The notes beneath the pieces are model-generated. The model made no database searches and was not told the origin of the DNA. It worked only from the letters and a program-made list of their open reading frames with translations. Made by a program: the position numbers and the translations under genes. DNA of 51,640 nt from Clostridiales bacterium (lineage in GTDB: Bacteria; Bacillota; Clostridia; Christensenellales; CAG-138): NCBI GenBank assembly GCA_024698505.1, contig JAILRE010000006.1, positions 1 to 51,640 on the forward strand, written 5' to 3'. The number at the start of each line of letters is the position of its first letter. The stretch's first letter is position 1. This document shows positions 8,050 through 17,170 of this stretch, in pieces.

Positions 8050-9225
8050 ATGACAAAAAGGTTCCGCTCGCTTGCGATAATAGTATTCGTGATAGTCTGC
8101 GCGCTGGTATCGTCGCTCTCGGCGGTGACGGTGCTTGTGGGCATACCCATGCCCTGGGCGGCGGTCGTGATAGTATGCACCGTCATACTGGGCGCGGGCG
8201 CGCTCTACCTCTTCACGGCGGCCCTCATGCGCGAGGAAAAGGAGTATCACGGCGCGGATTACGCCGCCATGATAGACTCCATAACCGGCGGCGTGCTCGT
8301 GCTGGACGGCAATTCGCGCATCTACACCGTCAGCGAGGACGCGAGGCATTACCTCGATCTGCCCGAAAACGCGATAGGCATGAGCAAGGCGGACGCGATA
8401 CACGACGGGGAGCTGCTCCGCTGCATCGACCGCGCCGCGCACGGGGAGAGCAACCTCACCGAGTTCACAAGCCACGGCGTTACGCTGCGCGTGCTCGTCG
8501 ACCCCGTTATTTTCAACCGCCAGATAGTCGGAACGATGCTCCTGCTCCTTGATATGGGCGAACAGCTCACGCTGCAGAAGCTGAAGCGCGAATTCACGGC
8601 GAACGTCAGCCACGAGCTGAAGACCCCGCTGACCTCCATATCCGGCTACGCCGAGATGATAGCCACGGGCCTCGCCTCCGAGAAGGACGTGCCCGAATTC
8701 GCCGCGAGGATACAGAAGGAATCGAAGCGCCTGCTGGCCCTCATTAGCGACATAATAAGGCTTTCGAGCCTTGACGAGGGCTCGGAGGCCGAGAGGGAGC
8801 CCGTGGACATGGCCGAGGTCGCCGACGAATGCCGCGACGTGCTGTTGAAATCGGCGGAGGACCGAGGCGTGGATCTCGAGCTCGATACGGAGAGCTTCAC
8901 CGTGGAGGGCTCGCGGAGCCTGCTTTCAGAGCTCGTCTACAATCTGATGGACAACGCCATCCGCTACACGGAAAGGGGCGGCAGCGTGTTCGTTACCGTG
9001 CGTGACAGGCTCGTTTCCGTAAAGGATACGGGCATCGGCATACCGGAGGAGCATCAGCCCCATATCTTCGAAAGGTTCTACCGCGTGGATAAATCAAGGT
9101 CCAAGCAGACCGGCGGAACGGGCCTCGGGCTTGCGATAGTCAAGCACATCGCAGAAAAATACCACGCCGAGATTGAGCTTCAAAGCAAGGTCGGCGTCGG
9201 TACCGAGATCACGGTCAGGTTCTGA
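8050..9225 (+). CDS. Sensor histidine kinase, PhoR-like
   Basis: 391 residues. Two N-terminal membrane helices (about 7-30 and 36-58) are separated by only a few residues, so there is almost no external sensing loop. A PAS-like region follows (about 75-170), then HisKA with the phospho-acceptor His188 in FTANVSHELKTPL. The ATPase domain has the N box (LVYNLMDNAIRYTE), the G1 box (VKDTGIGIPEEH) and GGTGLGLAIVKHIAEKY. It should phosphorylate the neighbouring response regulator. Short-loop kinases of this build often sense through membrane partners such as the Pst transporter; no such partner gene is in the window. Confidence 0.92.
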   Translation: MTKRFRSLAIIVFVIVCALVSSLSAVTVLVGIPMPWAAVVIVCTVILGAGALYLFTAALMREEKEYHGADYAAMIDSITGGVLVLDGNSRIYTVSEDARHYLDLPENAIGMSKADAIHDGELLRCIDRAAHGESNLTEFTSHGVTLRVLVDPVIFNRQIVGTMLLLLDMGEQLTLQKLKREFTANVSHELKTPLTSISGYAEMIATGLASEKDVPEFAARIQKESKRLLALISDIIRLSSLDEGSEAEREPVDMAEVADECRDVLLKSAEDRGVDLELDTESFTVEGSRSLLSELVYNLMDNAIRYTERGGSVFVTVRDRLVSVKDTGIGIPEEHQPHIFERFYRVDKSRSKQTGGTGLGLAIVKHIAEKYHAEIELQSKVGVGTEITVRF

Positions 9226-9237
9226 AAATGGAAAACG

Positions 9238-9282
9238 GGCTCCGTTTCCCCGCGTTTTGCGGGAAGGAACGGGGCTTTTTTT
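9238..9282 (+). terminator. Terminator of the two-component operon
   Basis: GCTCCGTT and TCCCCGC on the left pair with GCGGGA and AACGGGGC on the right, with a small internal asymmetry, followed by seven T from 9276. Confidence 0.85.
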
Positions 9283-9324
9283 CAAAATATACCGCGATAC
9301 GAGCCGAAAATCCAAAATAAACGC

Positions 9325-9354
9325 TTGACAAATCGAAGGTCTATCCGATATAAT
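9325..9354 (+). promoter_or_regulatory. Promoter of rpmH and the downstream cluster
   Basis: TTGACA (9325-9330) and TATAAT (9349-9354), both perfect, are 18 bases apart. Transcription should start near 9361, about 70 bases before rpmH. Such strength fits a ribosomal-protein gene. Confidence 0.93.
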
Positions 9355-9429
9355 GCTTATCTGTGACAATATGGGGAAAAGCCCTTTGGGGCCCCTGACC
9401 AATAATCAAAAGGAAAGAGGTGCACATCC

Positions 9430-9564
9430 ATGAAGATGACATACCAGCCCAAGGTAAGGCAGAGGAAGAAGGTCCACGGTTTCCGTCAGCGTATGTCCAC
9501 CGCCAACGGCAGGAACGTTCTGGCCCGCAGGCGCGCTAAGGGCAGGAAGAAGCTTTCCGCTTAA
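9430..9564 (+). CDS. rpmH: 50S ribosomal protein L34
   Basis: 44 residues, very basic, opening [18 protein letters not shown] and containing [19 protein letters not shown], the universal L34 core. It binds 23S rRNA in the large subunit. An AAAGAGG ribosome site lies upstream of the ATG. In most bacteria dnaA lies next to rpmH on the divergent side; here a histidine kinase gene takes that place. RNase P protein follows 188 bases later, probably on the same transcript. The gap holds a 9-bp stem (GAACCACGG at 9578 with CCGTGGTTC ending near 9620). Confidence 0.97.
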   Translation: MKMTYQPKVRQRKKVHGFRQRMSTANGRNVLARRRAKGRKKLSA

Positions 9565-9752
9565 TTGAAAAATCAGCTGAACCACGGTGTGCTTGAAAGC
9601 AGTCTCGCGCCGTGGTTCACGAATTTTCGGCGGAAAAACGGGAAAGGGAAGGAATTTCCCCGCCCCGAAACGGGAGGAAGCCCCTCCCAACAGGAACAAG
9701 GGCGCAGGAAGCGGCAAACGGCTCACAGCCCGCCCGTGCCCTCAGCCGTGAA

Positions 9753-10088
9753 ATGAAGCGTTGCTATTCCCTAAAACGGAACAAGGAGTTCCGCCGTGTG
9801 TATAAGAACGGCAAGTCCGTGGGAAGTCACACACTGGTATTGATCTATTCATCCGGCCGGCAGCCCGAAAGGAAGATCGGGTTCGCAGTGGGCAAAAGGA
9901 TAGGCAACGCGGTCGTCCGCAATCGCGTGAAACGCAGACTGAGAGAGGCCGTTACCCCTCTCTTGCCGGAGATAGTTCCCGGCAGCCGCCTCATATTTAT
10001 CGCTCGCGGCGCGATAACGGACGCAAGCTTCAAGGAGATCGAATCGACAGTGCGCCGCCTTGTATCGAAGGCGGGCTTGCTTGGCTGA
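9753..10088 (+). CDS. rnpA: Ribonuclease P protein component
   Basis: 111 residues from the ATG at 9753. It starts MKRCYSLKRNKEFRRVYKNG as is usual and carries the family signature GNAVVRNRVKRRLREA, whose basic residues contact the catalytic RNA. The protein helps the RNase P RNA bind pre-tRNA leaders. The ribosome site is poor, and the frame is open upstream to a GTG at 9612 that would add 47 low-complexity residues; I prefer the family-like start. It sits in the conserved order rpmH-rnpA-yidD-yidC-jag-mnmE. Confidence 0.95.
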   Translation: MKRCYSLKRNKEFRRVYKNGKSVGSHTLVLIYSSGRQPERKIGFAVGKRIGNAVVRNRVKRRLREAVTPLLPEIVPGSRLIFIARGAITDASFKEIESTVRRLVSKAGLLG

Positions 10089-10209
10089 AAGCCTGACGCT
10101 CTCTGTTGGGGGCGAGTACCCGGAACTGATCTGACGCCCACCTCTCATTTTTCCCGAGCAGGCAGATCGAAGCGTTCCATCGGCAGACGAATGTCTGCGG
10201 GCAGATATT

Positions 10210-10506
10210 ATGACCGCGGTCGGAAATGCGATAAAAAGCTTTCTCATATATCTCATCCGCTGTTACAGACAGCTGAGGCCTGACAGAGCTCCGTGCTGCA
10301 GGTTCTCGCCGTCATGTTCGGAGTACGCCATCCAAGCCATTTCAATACACGGCGCCGCCAAGGGGAGTCTCCTTGCCCTTTGGCGTATTTTGCGCTGCAA
10401 TCCTTTTTCAAAGGGCGGGTACGATCCCGTTCCCGAAAGGGGAAGATGGAGCGCAAAAACCCAACGGATCACTGAAAAAACAGCCTACGAAAGGAATTCA
10501 CGATGA
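10210..10506 (+). CDS. yidD: Membrane protein insertion efficiency factor
   Basis: 98 residues. The conserved core is visible: [25 protein letters not shown] and [17 protein letters not shown] with its cysteines. YidD is a small membrane-associated protein that supports YidC/Sec insertion. The stop overlaps the yidC start by four bases (ATGA at 10503), so the two are translationally coupled. The first ten residues before the core are longer than usual and the ribosome site is weak, so the exact start is uncertain. Confidence 0.93.
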   Translation: MTAVGNAIKSFLIYLIRCYRQLRPDRAPCCRFSPSCSEYAIQAISIHGAAKGSLLALWRILRCNPFSKGGYDPVPERGRWSAKTQRITEKTAYERNSR

Positions 10507-11711
10507 CATTTTTCCTTACACGCTGGTTCTACGCGCTGATGCAGTTTTTATACGGGCTTTTCAGCAACAGCTATCTGCTCACGATACTCGTTGCCACCCT
10601 TCTGCTGAGGCTCGTCCAGATCTACCCCGACATCTCCAACCGCAAGACTCAGATCAAGATGGCGGTCGTCAAGCCCGAGCTTGACAGCATCCAGAAGCGC
10701 TATGCGGACGATCCGCAGAAGATGCGCGCCGAACAATCCAAAATAATGAAAAAGCACGGGATCAGCACCTTCTCCAGCTGTCTCCCCATGCTGCTCATAT
10801 TCCCCCTCTTCTTCTGCTTCCTGGGCGCTTTCCGCTGCTGGGGCAACGAGGAGACGGTCACCCTCATGTACGAGACCGCCGTCGCCCGCAATTACGAAGA
10901 GGGCACTCCCGAGCGCGCCGCGGCCGAGGAGCAGGCGATGGAGACCTTCAAGGGATTCAAATTCCTCTGGGTCAACAACATCTGGCAGCCCGACTGCTTT
11001 ATCGACGCGCAGTTCCTCCTCTTCCGCTTCGACGGAGAGGTGGTAACGAAGCCCCGCAACCTGCAGGCGCTCAGCTCCGTGGCTCTTGCGAACATGCCCC
11101 TTCTGCAGAAGGGCTACACCGATAAGAGCGGGAAGTTCGTCTCCGGTCAGGAGATCTGGCAGACCCTCTGCGACGCGGGCCTTGCCTCGGGCGAATACGG
11201 CAACGCCGGCAATTCCTCCGGCTGCAACAGCTGTTCCTCCTGCGCGACCGACAGGTCGGGCATGTATCTGCTCCCCGAGGGAGTATCCGAGGAGACCGCG
11301 TCCAAATACCTTAACGAGGAGGAAATGACCCCCGCCGAGGGCGAGGAGGCCAAGACCTACTCCGGCGCGGATATCTACCGCAGCATCATGAAGCGCTATC
11401 CCGACGCGCTCTCCAAGGACGGGAAGACCCCGGCAAACGGCCTTATGATAATGCCCTTCCTGGCTTTCGCAATGCAGATGGCCTCCACGCTCATCATGCT
11501 CAAGCGCAACAAGAAGGACGGCCAGGCCGAGCAGGCCAAGCAGATGAACGCCATGATGTACTTCATGCCCGTTATGACGATCCTCATCTGCATGAGCACG
11601 ACCACCGCGTTCTCCTTCTACTGGACGATCTCCGGCGCGATCCAGCTCGTCTCCACGCTCATAATCAACGCCGTATTCGATAAGAAAAAGGCCGAGACCA
11701 AGGCGGCGTAA
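10503..11711 (+). CDS. yidC: Membrane protein insertase YidC/Oxa1 family, with enlarged external loop
   Basis: 402 residues, longer than most Gram-positive YidC proteins. It opens with a membrane segment and [19 protein letters not shown]. The hydrophilic groove stretch follows ([25 protein letters not shown]). Further membrane helices lie at about 87-107, 310-330 and 350-395. Between the helix ending near 107 and the next near 310 there is an insertion of about 200 residues that should face outwards. It holds a Cys cluster, [13 protein letters not shown]. YidC inserts and folds membrane proteins with or without SecYEG. There is no lipobox at the N-terminus, unlike SpoIIIJ-type paralogues. 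The gene lies between yidD and jag, as expected. Confidence 0.92.
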   Translation: MTFFLTRWFYALMQFLYGLFSNSYLLTILVATLLLRLVQIYPDISNRKTQIKMAVVKPELDSIQKRYADDPQKMRAEQSKIMKKHGISTFSSCLPMLLIFPLFFCFLGAFRCWGNEETVTLMYETAVARNYEEGTPERAAAEEQAMETFKGFKFLWVNNIWQPDCFIDAQFLLFRFDGEVVTKPRNLQALSSVALANMPLLQKGYTDKSGKFVSGQEIWQTLCDAGLASGEYGNAGNSSGCNSCSSCATDRSGMYLLPEGVSEETASKYLNEEEMTPAEGEEAKTYSGADIYRSIMKRYPDALSKDGKTPANGLMIMPFLAFAMQMASTLIMLKRNKKDGQAEQAKQMNAMMYFMPVMTILICMSTTTAFSFYWTISGAIQLVSTLIINAVFDKKKAETKAA

Positions 11712-11781
11712 GCCCGCCTTCGTCCAAGACGCGAGACAAATTCAAAAGGACGCCTTTTTTCGCAAAGGAAAGGATAAAATA

Positions 11782-12990
11782 ATGGAAGAAAAAGAACTCA
11801 CCAGCGTTCGTTCGACGGGCAGATCCGTTGACGAGGCGATTTTCAAAGGCCTGCAGCAGATGGAGATCTCGATAGACGAGGTCTCGATAGAGATAATCCA
11901 GCAGGAGACCAAGGGCATTCTCGGCATAGGCGCGAAGCCCGCGATAGTACTGCTCACCAAGCGCCCTCCCGAGAGCTTCGATATGCCCGAGTACGCGGCG
12001 AAGTACGAGGAGCGCGAGCCCTCCCGCAGGGACGATCGCCGCAGGCGCGACAGGCGCGATGACAGAAGGGACCGCCGCGAGAAGCCCGACCGCAGGGAAA
12101 AGGCCGAGGCGCCCGCCGCGGAGAAAAATGAAGAGCCCAAGGCCGAGCCCGCAAAGCCCGCCGAGGAGAGGCCCGAGCGCCGTGAAAAGCCCGCCCGCAG
12201 GGAGAAGAACGACCGCCCGATGAAGGCCGAGCGCCGCGAAAAGCCCGCCGAGCCCAAGCCCACCGAGGCGAAGCCCGCGGAGCCCAAGCCCGCGGAAGCC
12301 GCTCCCGCGGAGGCCGCCGAGCCGAAGGTCATCAACTACACCCTTGAGGAGGCCGAGGGCAATCCCGCCGCCGAATTCGTCAAGGGGCTGATCGAGCATA
12401 TGGGCGCCGAGGGCCGCGTACTTGCCGCGCACGACGAGGACTGCCTCAGGCTCCGCATCGATTCCGAGATGATGGGCATGCTGATCGGTCACAGGGGCGA
12501 GACTCTGGACGCCATGCAGTATCTCACCGGCCTTGTCGTCAACAAGAACCGCAAGACCGACGGCTATACGAGGGTCACCCTCAACACCGAGGAATACCGT
12601 GAGAAGCGCGAGGAGACGCTGAAGCGCCTTGCCAAGAAGGTCGCTTCCCAGGTCAGGGCGACGGGCAGGCCCCGCGCTCTGGAGCCCATGAACCCCTACG
12701 AGAGGCGCGTGCTCCATTCCACACTCCAGAACAATCCCGACGTGACCACGCATTCCGAGGGCGAGGAGCCCAACCGCCGCGTTGTCGTGACGCCGCGCCG
12801 TCCCAAGGGCAGGAGCTATTCCAAGCCTAGGAACGCGAGGAGGAACGGCCCCGTGCCCGCCGTGAACAGGCCCGAGAGGAACGAGGACGAGGGCGACGGC
12901 ACCATCAGCCGCGAGGAATACATGAAGCTCTACGAGGCCGCCAGGGCCGCGAACCCCATGTTCTCCGGCAGATCCACCGAGGAAAAATAA
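11782..12990 (+). CDS. jag: Jag/KhpB-type RNA-binding protein (Jag-N, KH, R3H)
   Basis: 402 residues. The Jag-N domain spans about residues 1-60 and includes the typical TGRSVDEAIFKGLQQM and QQETKGILGIGAKPA. A charged, low-complexity linker of about 110 residues follows (about 75-185), alternating Arg/Asp/Glu runs with repeats of Ala-Glu-Pro-Lys. Then come the KH domain with LIGHRGETLDAMQYL and the R3H domain, where EPMNPYERRVLHSTLQ fits R-x3-H. Partners in other Firmicutes bind RNA and influence cell division and membrane protein traffic. The TAA overlaps the ATG of mnmE by one base (TAATG). The linker is unusually long. Confidence 0.92.
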   Translation: MEEKELTSVRSTGRSVDEAIFKGLQQMEISIDEVSIEIIQQETKGILGIGAKPAIVLLTKRPPESFDMPEYAAKYEEREPSRRDDRRRRDRRDDRRDRREKPDRREKAEAPAAEKNEEPKAEPAKPAEERPERREKPARREKNDRPMKAERREKPAEPKPTEAKPAEPKPAEAAPAEAAEPKVINYTLEEAEGNPAAEFVKGLIEHMGAEGRVLAAHDEDCLRLRIDSEMMGMLIGHRGETLDAMQYLTGLVVNKNRKTDGYTRVTLNTEEYREKREETLKRLAKKVASQVRATGRPRALEPMNPYERRVLHSTLQNNPDVTTHSEGEEPNRRVVVTPRRPKGRSYSKPRNARRNGPVPAVNRPERNEDEGDGTISREEYMKLYEAARAANPMFSGRSTEEK

Positions 12991-14351
12991 TGCTTGATAA
13001 GACCGTATTTGCACTGTCCACACCCGTGGGCGGTGCAATTGCAATTATGAGAATAAGCGGCGAAAACGCCCGTCCCCTGCTTGAAAGGCTGTTCACGGGG
13101 AGGATCGCGCACCGCCGCGTATCATACGGCCGCATAGTCGACGAAAACGGCGAAATTATCGACGCCTGCTGCGCGGCCTTCTTTGAGGCGCCCGATTCCT
13201 ACACGGGCGAGGATATGGCGGAGATATCCGTCCACGGCTCGCTCGCGGTAGCAAGGAGGCTTGCCGAGGCGATCGAGAGCACGGGGCTTGCCGAAAAGGC
13301 CGGGCCCGGGGATTTCACGAGAAGGGCCTATCTTAACGGCAAGATGGATCTTGCCGAGGCAGAGGCCGTAATGGACATGGTCGCCGCCTCCGCCGAAAGG
13401 TCGAGGAGGGCCGCCGCCATGCAGCTTGAGGGCAGGCTCAGCGCGGTGATCGCCTCCCTTTACGAGAGGATAAAGCTTGCCTGCGCGCGCCTTGCCAACG
13501 CCATGGACGACGACACGGGCGAGGCCGAGCTTGACGAAGCCGCGCTTGCCGCGGAGTTCACCGCCGCCGCAAACGAGGCCGAGGAGCTGAAGGAGGGCGG
13601 GCTCCGCTCCCGCATACTGCGCGAGGGCGCGAGAGTCGCCATAATCGGCAGCCCGAACGTGGGCAAAAGCTCGCTCCTGAACGCGCTCATAATGCGCGAG
13701 CGCGCGATAGTCACGGCGATCCCCGGCACCACGCGCGACACGGTCGAGGAACAGGCCGAGATCGAGGGGCTTCCCGTGATATTCGTCGATACCGCGGGCA
13801 TCCGCGAAACGGACGACGAGGTGGAAAAGCTCGGTATCGAGCGCGCAAGGCGCGAGGCGGACTATGCGGATCTCGTGCTCTGGCTCGTCGACGGAACGAG
13901 GGCGATCCGGAAGGAGGATATTGACGTGCTTTCGGGCGTGCGCGGCAAAAAAACCGCCGCCGTTATCACGAAGACCGATCTTGACCGCGCCGTTTATCCC
14001 GACGCGGACGGCCTGATAAACGGGCTTCCCGCTTTCCCCACAAGCGCCGTCACGGGCGAGGGGCTTACCGCGCTGAGACGAGGCATGGCGGAGCTGCTGC
14101 TTCCCGAGAACCCGCATTCGGAGAGCGCCTTCCCCGAGAGCATAGTCACCAATTCCCGACATATAGAGGCCCTCGGCAGGGCCGCCGACGCGCTTTTTGC
14201 CGCCGCCCGCCTCATCGTCTCGGGCGAGACCGACGCCGCCTATTTCGAGGCGCGCAGCGCGATGGACGCCGCGGCGCAGATACTCGGAACGGAGGATCCC
14301 GGCGAGGAGCTGGTCGACGCCGTGTTCAGCCATTTCTGCATGGGCAAATGA
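12990..14351 (+). CDS. mnmE: tRNA uridine-5-carboxymethylaminomethyl modification GTPase
   Basis: 453 residues, the normal family length. The N-terminal domain opens with ALSTPVGGAIAIMRISG and includes GPGDFTRRAYLNGKMDLAEAE. The G domain has the P-loop GSPNVGKSSLLN near residues 219-230, IPGTTRDT, DTAG and TKTD. The C-terminus ends FCMGK, with the catalytic Cys. With MnmG it modifies the wobble uridine of certain tRNAs. The start overlaps the jag stop, so translation is coupled; the gene is closed by its own terminator, unlike many genomes where mnmG is co-transcribed. Confidence 0.97.
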   Translation: MLDKTVFALSTPVGGAIAIMRISGENARPLLERLFTGRIAHRRVSYGRIVDENGEIIDACCAAFFEAPDSYTGEDMAEISVHGSLAVARRLAEAIESTGLAEKAGPGDFTRRAYLNGKMDLAEAEAVMDMVAASAERSRRAAAMQLEGRLSAVIASLYERIKLACARLANAMDDDTGEAELDEAALAAEFTAAANEAEELKEGGLRSRILREGARVAIIGSPNVGKSSLLNALIMRERAIVTAIPGTTRDTVEEQAEIEGLPVIFVDTAGIRETDDEVEKLGIERARREADYADLVLWLVDGTRAIRKEDIDVLSGVRGKKTAAVITKTDLDRAVYPDADGLINGLPAFPTSAVTGEGLTALRRGMAELLLPENPHSESAFPESIVTNSRHIEALGRAADALFAAARLIVSGETDAAYFEARSAMDAAAQILGTEDPGEELVDAVFSHFCMGK

Positions 14352-14365
14352 TGTTCGTTCGATGT

Positions 14366-14392
14366 ACGGAAGCGGGACACGCTTCCGTTTTT
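14366..14392 (+). terminator. Terminator of mnmE
   Basis: ACGGAAGCG (14366-14374) pairs with CGCTTCCGT (14380-14388) over a 5-base loop, followed by TTTTT. Confidence 0.92.
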
Positions 14393-14397
14393 CATTC

Positions 14398-14426
14398 TAT
14401 ACAAAGGGCGTTTTTCGTGATATAAT
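14398..14426 (+). promoter_or_regulatory. mnmG promoter with start codon at the transcription start
   Basis: The -35 is TATACA (14398-14403). After 17 bases comes the extended -10 TGATATAAT (14418-14426). The predicted first transcribed base is about 14433-14435, and the mnmG ATG is at 14435. No ribosome-binding site fits in between, so the mRNA is probably leaderless. Confidence 0.82.
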
Positions 14427-14434
14427 CAACTATT

Positions 14435-16321
14435 ATGAGCGCGTTCTTCGATGAAAAATACGATATTGCGGTTATAGGCGCCGGCCACGCGGGCTGCGAG
14501 GCCGCGCTTGCCTGCGCGCGCATGGGCTTGAAAACGCTCGTGCTCTGCATCGATCTCGATTCGGTAGCGCTCATGGCCTGCAATCCCTCGATAGGCGGCA
14601 CCTCGAAGGGGCATCTCGTCCGCGAGGTCGACGCTCTCGGCGGCGAAATGGGCCTTGCCGCGGACGACTGCTTCATACAGATGCGCATGCTGAATACGGG
14701 CAAGGGACCCGCCGTCAGGTCGCTCAGGGCCCAGATGGACAAGCGCCGCTATCACGAGCGCATGAAGGCCGCCCTCGAGAGCGAGCCGAACGTCACGCTT
14801 CGCCAGGACGAATGCGCGCGCATTCTCACGGAAAACGGCGCCGTCTTCGGGATAGAGACCGCCCTCGGCGCAAGCTATGCCTGCCGCGCCGCGGTCGTCT
14901 GCTCGGGCGTCTACCTCAAAAGCCGCGTGCATACGGGCGAATATCACCGCGACAGGGGCCCCTCCGGCCTCGCTTCGGCAACGCAGCTCTCCGATTCCCT
15001 CAAGGAGCTCGGCTTCGAGCTTCGCAGATTCAAGACGGGCACCCCGCCGAGGGTCGCCAAGGCCTCGCTCGATCTTTCCCGCACCGAGCCGCAGTACGGC
15101 GATTTCCCGATACCGCATTTCTCGTTCATGACGGACGCGCTTGAACGCGAGCAGGTCCCCTGCCATCTCACATACACCAACGAAAAAACCCACGAGATAA
15201 TTAGGCAAAATCTTAACAGATCCCCCATGTACTCGGGCTCCATCCACGCGACGGGCACGAGGTACTGCCCCTCGATAGAGGATAAGATAGTCCGCTTCGC
15301 CGACAAGGACAGGCATCAGCTCTTCATAGAGCCGGAGGGCCTTACCACCGACGAGATGTACGTCCAGGGCCTTTCGACGAGCCTACCGCGCGACGTGCAG
15401 GAGGCGATGCTGAGGACGATACCCGGCCTTGAGAACTGCCGCGTGATGCGCTACGGCTACGCCATCGAGTACGACTGCATCGATCCCACCGAGCTCACGC
15501 CCTTTCTTATGAGCCGCAGGATCCCCGGGCTGTTCTTCGCGGGGCAGATAAACGGAAGCTCCGGCTATGAGGAGGCCGCCGCCCAGGGCATATACGCCGG
15601 CATAAACGCCGCGCTCGCCGTAAAGGGCGAAGCTCCCCTCGTCATCGGGCGCGAGGAAGCGTATCTCGGCGTCCTCTGCGACGATCTGACCGACAAGGGC
15701 ACCAACGAGCCCTACCGGATGATGACCTGCCGCGCGGAGTACCGAATGCTCCTTCGGCAGAACAACGCGGATATGCGCCTCACCGAAAAAGCCCTCGGGA
15801 CGGGGCTCGTCTCCCCCGCGAGGTACGACCGCCTCATGCGGAAAAAAGAGGAGATACGTCTTGCTTCCGGCGCGCTGAAGAGGAACGTCCCCGCGAGCGA
15901 GGCGCTGACGAAGCTCCTTACCGACAGGGGCAGCGCGGACGTTCGCGGCAGCACGAGCCTTGAAATGCTGTTAAAGCGCAGCGGGATAACCTATACCGAT
16001 CTGCTCGCCATATACGAGCTTCCCGCCGTCTCGGACGAGGCGCGCGAGGAGGTCGAGGCCGAGGCCCTTTACGGAGGCTACGTGAAGCGCCAGCAGGAGC
16101 AGATCGAGAAGCTCCGCCGAATGGAAAAGGAGACCATCCCGACGGATATCGATTACATGGCCATCACCAACCTGAGAACGGAGGCAAGGCAGAAGCTGAC
16201 GAGGCTTCGCCCGGTCAACCTCGGCGCCGCGGCAAGGATCTCCGGCGTTTCCCCCGCCGATATCGCCGTGCTTTCGATCTATCTCAAATCAAGAACGGAG
16301 GACGAAAATGCCCCGCGATGA
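14435..16321 (+). CDS. mnmG: tRNA uridine-5-carboxymethylaminomethyl modification FAD enzyme
   Basis: 628 residues. The FAD-binding motif GAGHAGCEAALACARMG is at about residues 14-30. Other family signatures include CNPSIGGTSKGHLVREVDALG, MLNTGKGPAVRSLRAQ and SGYEEAAAQGIYAGINAA. MnmG supplies the flavin and methylene chemistry to MnmE for wobble-uridine modification in the cytoplasm. It has its own promoter after the mnmE terminator, and the ATG falls where the transcript is expected to begin, so initiation is probably leaderless. The 3' end overlaps rsmG by 14 bases. Confidence 0.97.
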   Translation: MSAFFDEKYDIAVIGAGHAGCEAALACARMGLKTLVLCIDLDSVALMACNPSIGGTSKGHLVREVDALGGEMGLAADDCFIQMRMLNTGKGPAVRSLRAQMDKRRYHERMKAALESEPNVTLRQDECARILTENGAVFGIETALGASYACRAAVVCSGVYLKSRVHTGEYHRDRGPSGLASATQLSDSLKELGFELRRFKTGTPPRVAKASLDLSRTEPQYGDFPIPHFSFMTDALEREQVPCHLTYTNEKTHEIIRQNLNRSPMYSGSIHATGTRYCPSIEDKIVRFADKDRHQLFIEPEGLTTDEMYVQGLSTSLPRDVQEAMLRTIPGLENCRVMRYGYAIEYDCIDPTELTPFLMSRRIPGLFFAGQINGSSGYEEAAAQGIYAGINAALAVKGEAPLVIGREEAYLGVLCDDLTDKGTNEPYRMMTCRAEYRMLLRQNNADMRLTEKALGTGLVSPARYDRLMRKKEEIRLASGALKRNVPASEALTKLLTDRGSADVRGSTSLEMLLKRSGITYTDLLAIYELPAVSDEAREEVEAEALYGGYVKRQQEQIEKLRRMEKETIPTDIDYMAITNLRTEARQKLTRLRPVNLGAAARISGVSPADIAVLSIYLKSRTEDENAPR

Positions 16322-17045
16322 CGAAAAAGGAAGAAGGATAGTCCCGGACGAGCTCCCGCCCATGACGGACGGAGTGCTCGGTTCCGTGATGCCCGAGCTG
16401 ACCGAGGAGCAGATACGCAACTTCATTAAATATTACAATCTGCTTTTGGAGTGGAACGCAAGAGTGAACCTCACCCGCATAGTCGAGCCCATGGAGGTCG
16501 CGAAGAAGCATTTTGCGGACAGCATACTTGGCTCGCGGCTTATCCCCGAGGGCGCGCGCGTAGTCGACGTGGGCACGGGCGCGGGCTTCCCCGGCGTGCC
16601 GCTGAAGATAGTTCGTCCCGATATCGAGCTCTGCCTTGTGGATTCGCTCGGCAAGCGCGTGAAGTTTTTGAACGAGCTCTGCGCCGCGCTCGGCATAAGG
16701 GCCGAGGCTATCCACGCGAGAGCCGAGGACGCGGCGAGACTTCCCGCGCTCCGCGAAAAATTCGATATCGCGCTCTCACGCGCCGTCGCGCCGATGAACG
16801 TCCTCACGGAGCTGACCGTGCCCTTCGTTAAGGTCGGAGGGGCTTCCCTCATGTACAAGGCGGCGAGCACCGCCGAGGAGATGGCCGCTTCCGCCAACGC
16901 TTTCAGGGAGCTTCGCTGCAGGGCTGAGGCCGTGGAGTTCGACGTCCCCTGGGGCGCGAGGACGATAGTCCGCGTGGTGAAGAACGCGCCGACTCCCGCA
17001 AAATACCCGCGTAAGGCAGGCACCCCCGAGAAATCGCCCCTTTGA
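16308..17045 (+). CDS. rsmG: 16S rRNA (guanine527-N7)-methyltransferase
   Basis: 245 residues. The GidB/RsmG core includes LLEWNARVNLTRIVEP, KHFADSILG, the S-adenosylmethionine motif VVDVGTGAGFPGVPLKI (about residues 84-100) and LSRAVAPM. It methylates G527 of 16S rRNA. The start is inside the mnmG 3' end with a GGAGG site at about 16298-16302, so it is translationally coupled. A long terminator-like hairpin follows before the noc-like gene. Confidence 0.96.
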   Translation: MPRDDEKGRRIVPDELPPMTDGVLGSVMPELTEEQIRNFIKYYNLLLEWNARVNLTRIVEPMEVAKKHFADSILGSRLIPEGARVVDVGTGAGFPGVPLKIVRPDIELCLVDSLGKRVKFLNELCAALGIRAEAIHARAEDAARLPALREKFDIALSRAVAPMNVLTELTVPFVKVGGASLMYKAASTAEEMAASANAFRELRCRAEAVEFDVPWGARTIVRVVKNAPTPAKYPRKAGTPEKSPL

Positions 17046-17109
17046 CGCGCTTTATTTGCCGCTATTTGACTTTGTTTGAGGACGCGGCAGGGATCAACAG
17101 CTTTTGCGA

Positions 17110-17158
17110 AGAATACTTCACCGAGCGCCGGAAGAGCGCTCCGAAGTATTCTTTTTTT
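17110..17158 (+). terminator. Long terminator-like hairpin between rsmG and the noc-like gene
   Basis: AGAATACTTC (17110-17119) pairs with GAAGTATTCT (17143-17152). Inside it GAGCGC (17123-17128) pairs with GCGCTC (17136-17141). Seven T follow from 17152. The noc-like ATG is only 13 bases beyond the T run, with no promoter in between, so the hairpin may be a read-through or attenuation site rather than a simple end. Confidence 0.85.
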
Positions 17159-17170
17159 GTCGAGGCGTCC

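Noticed and set aside
9612..9752. N-terminal extension of RnpA from a GTG at 9612
   Set aside because: The added 47 residues have no family match and lack a ribosome site; the start at 9753 gives the standard RnpA beginning, although its own ribosome site is weak.
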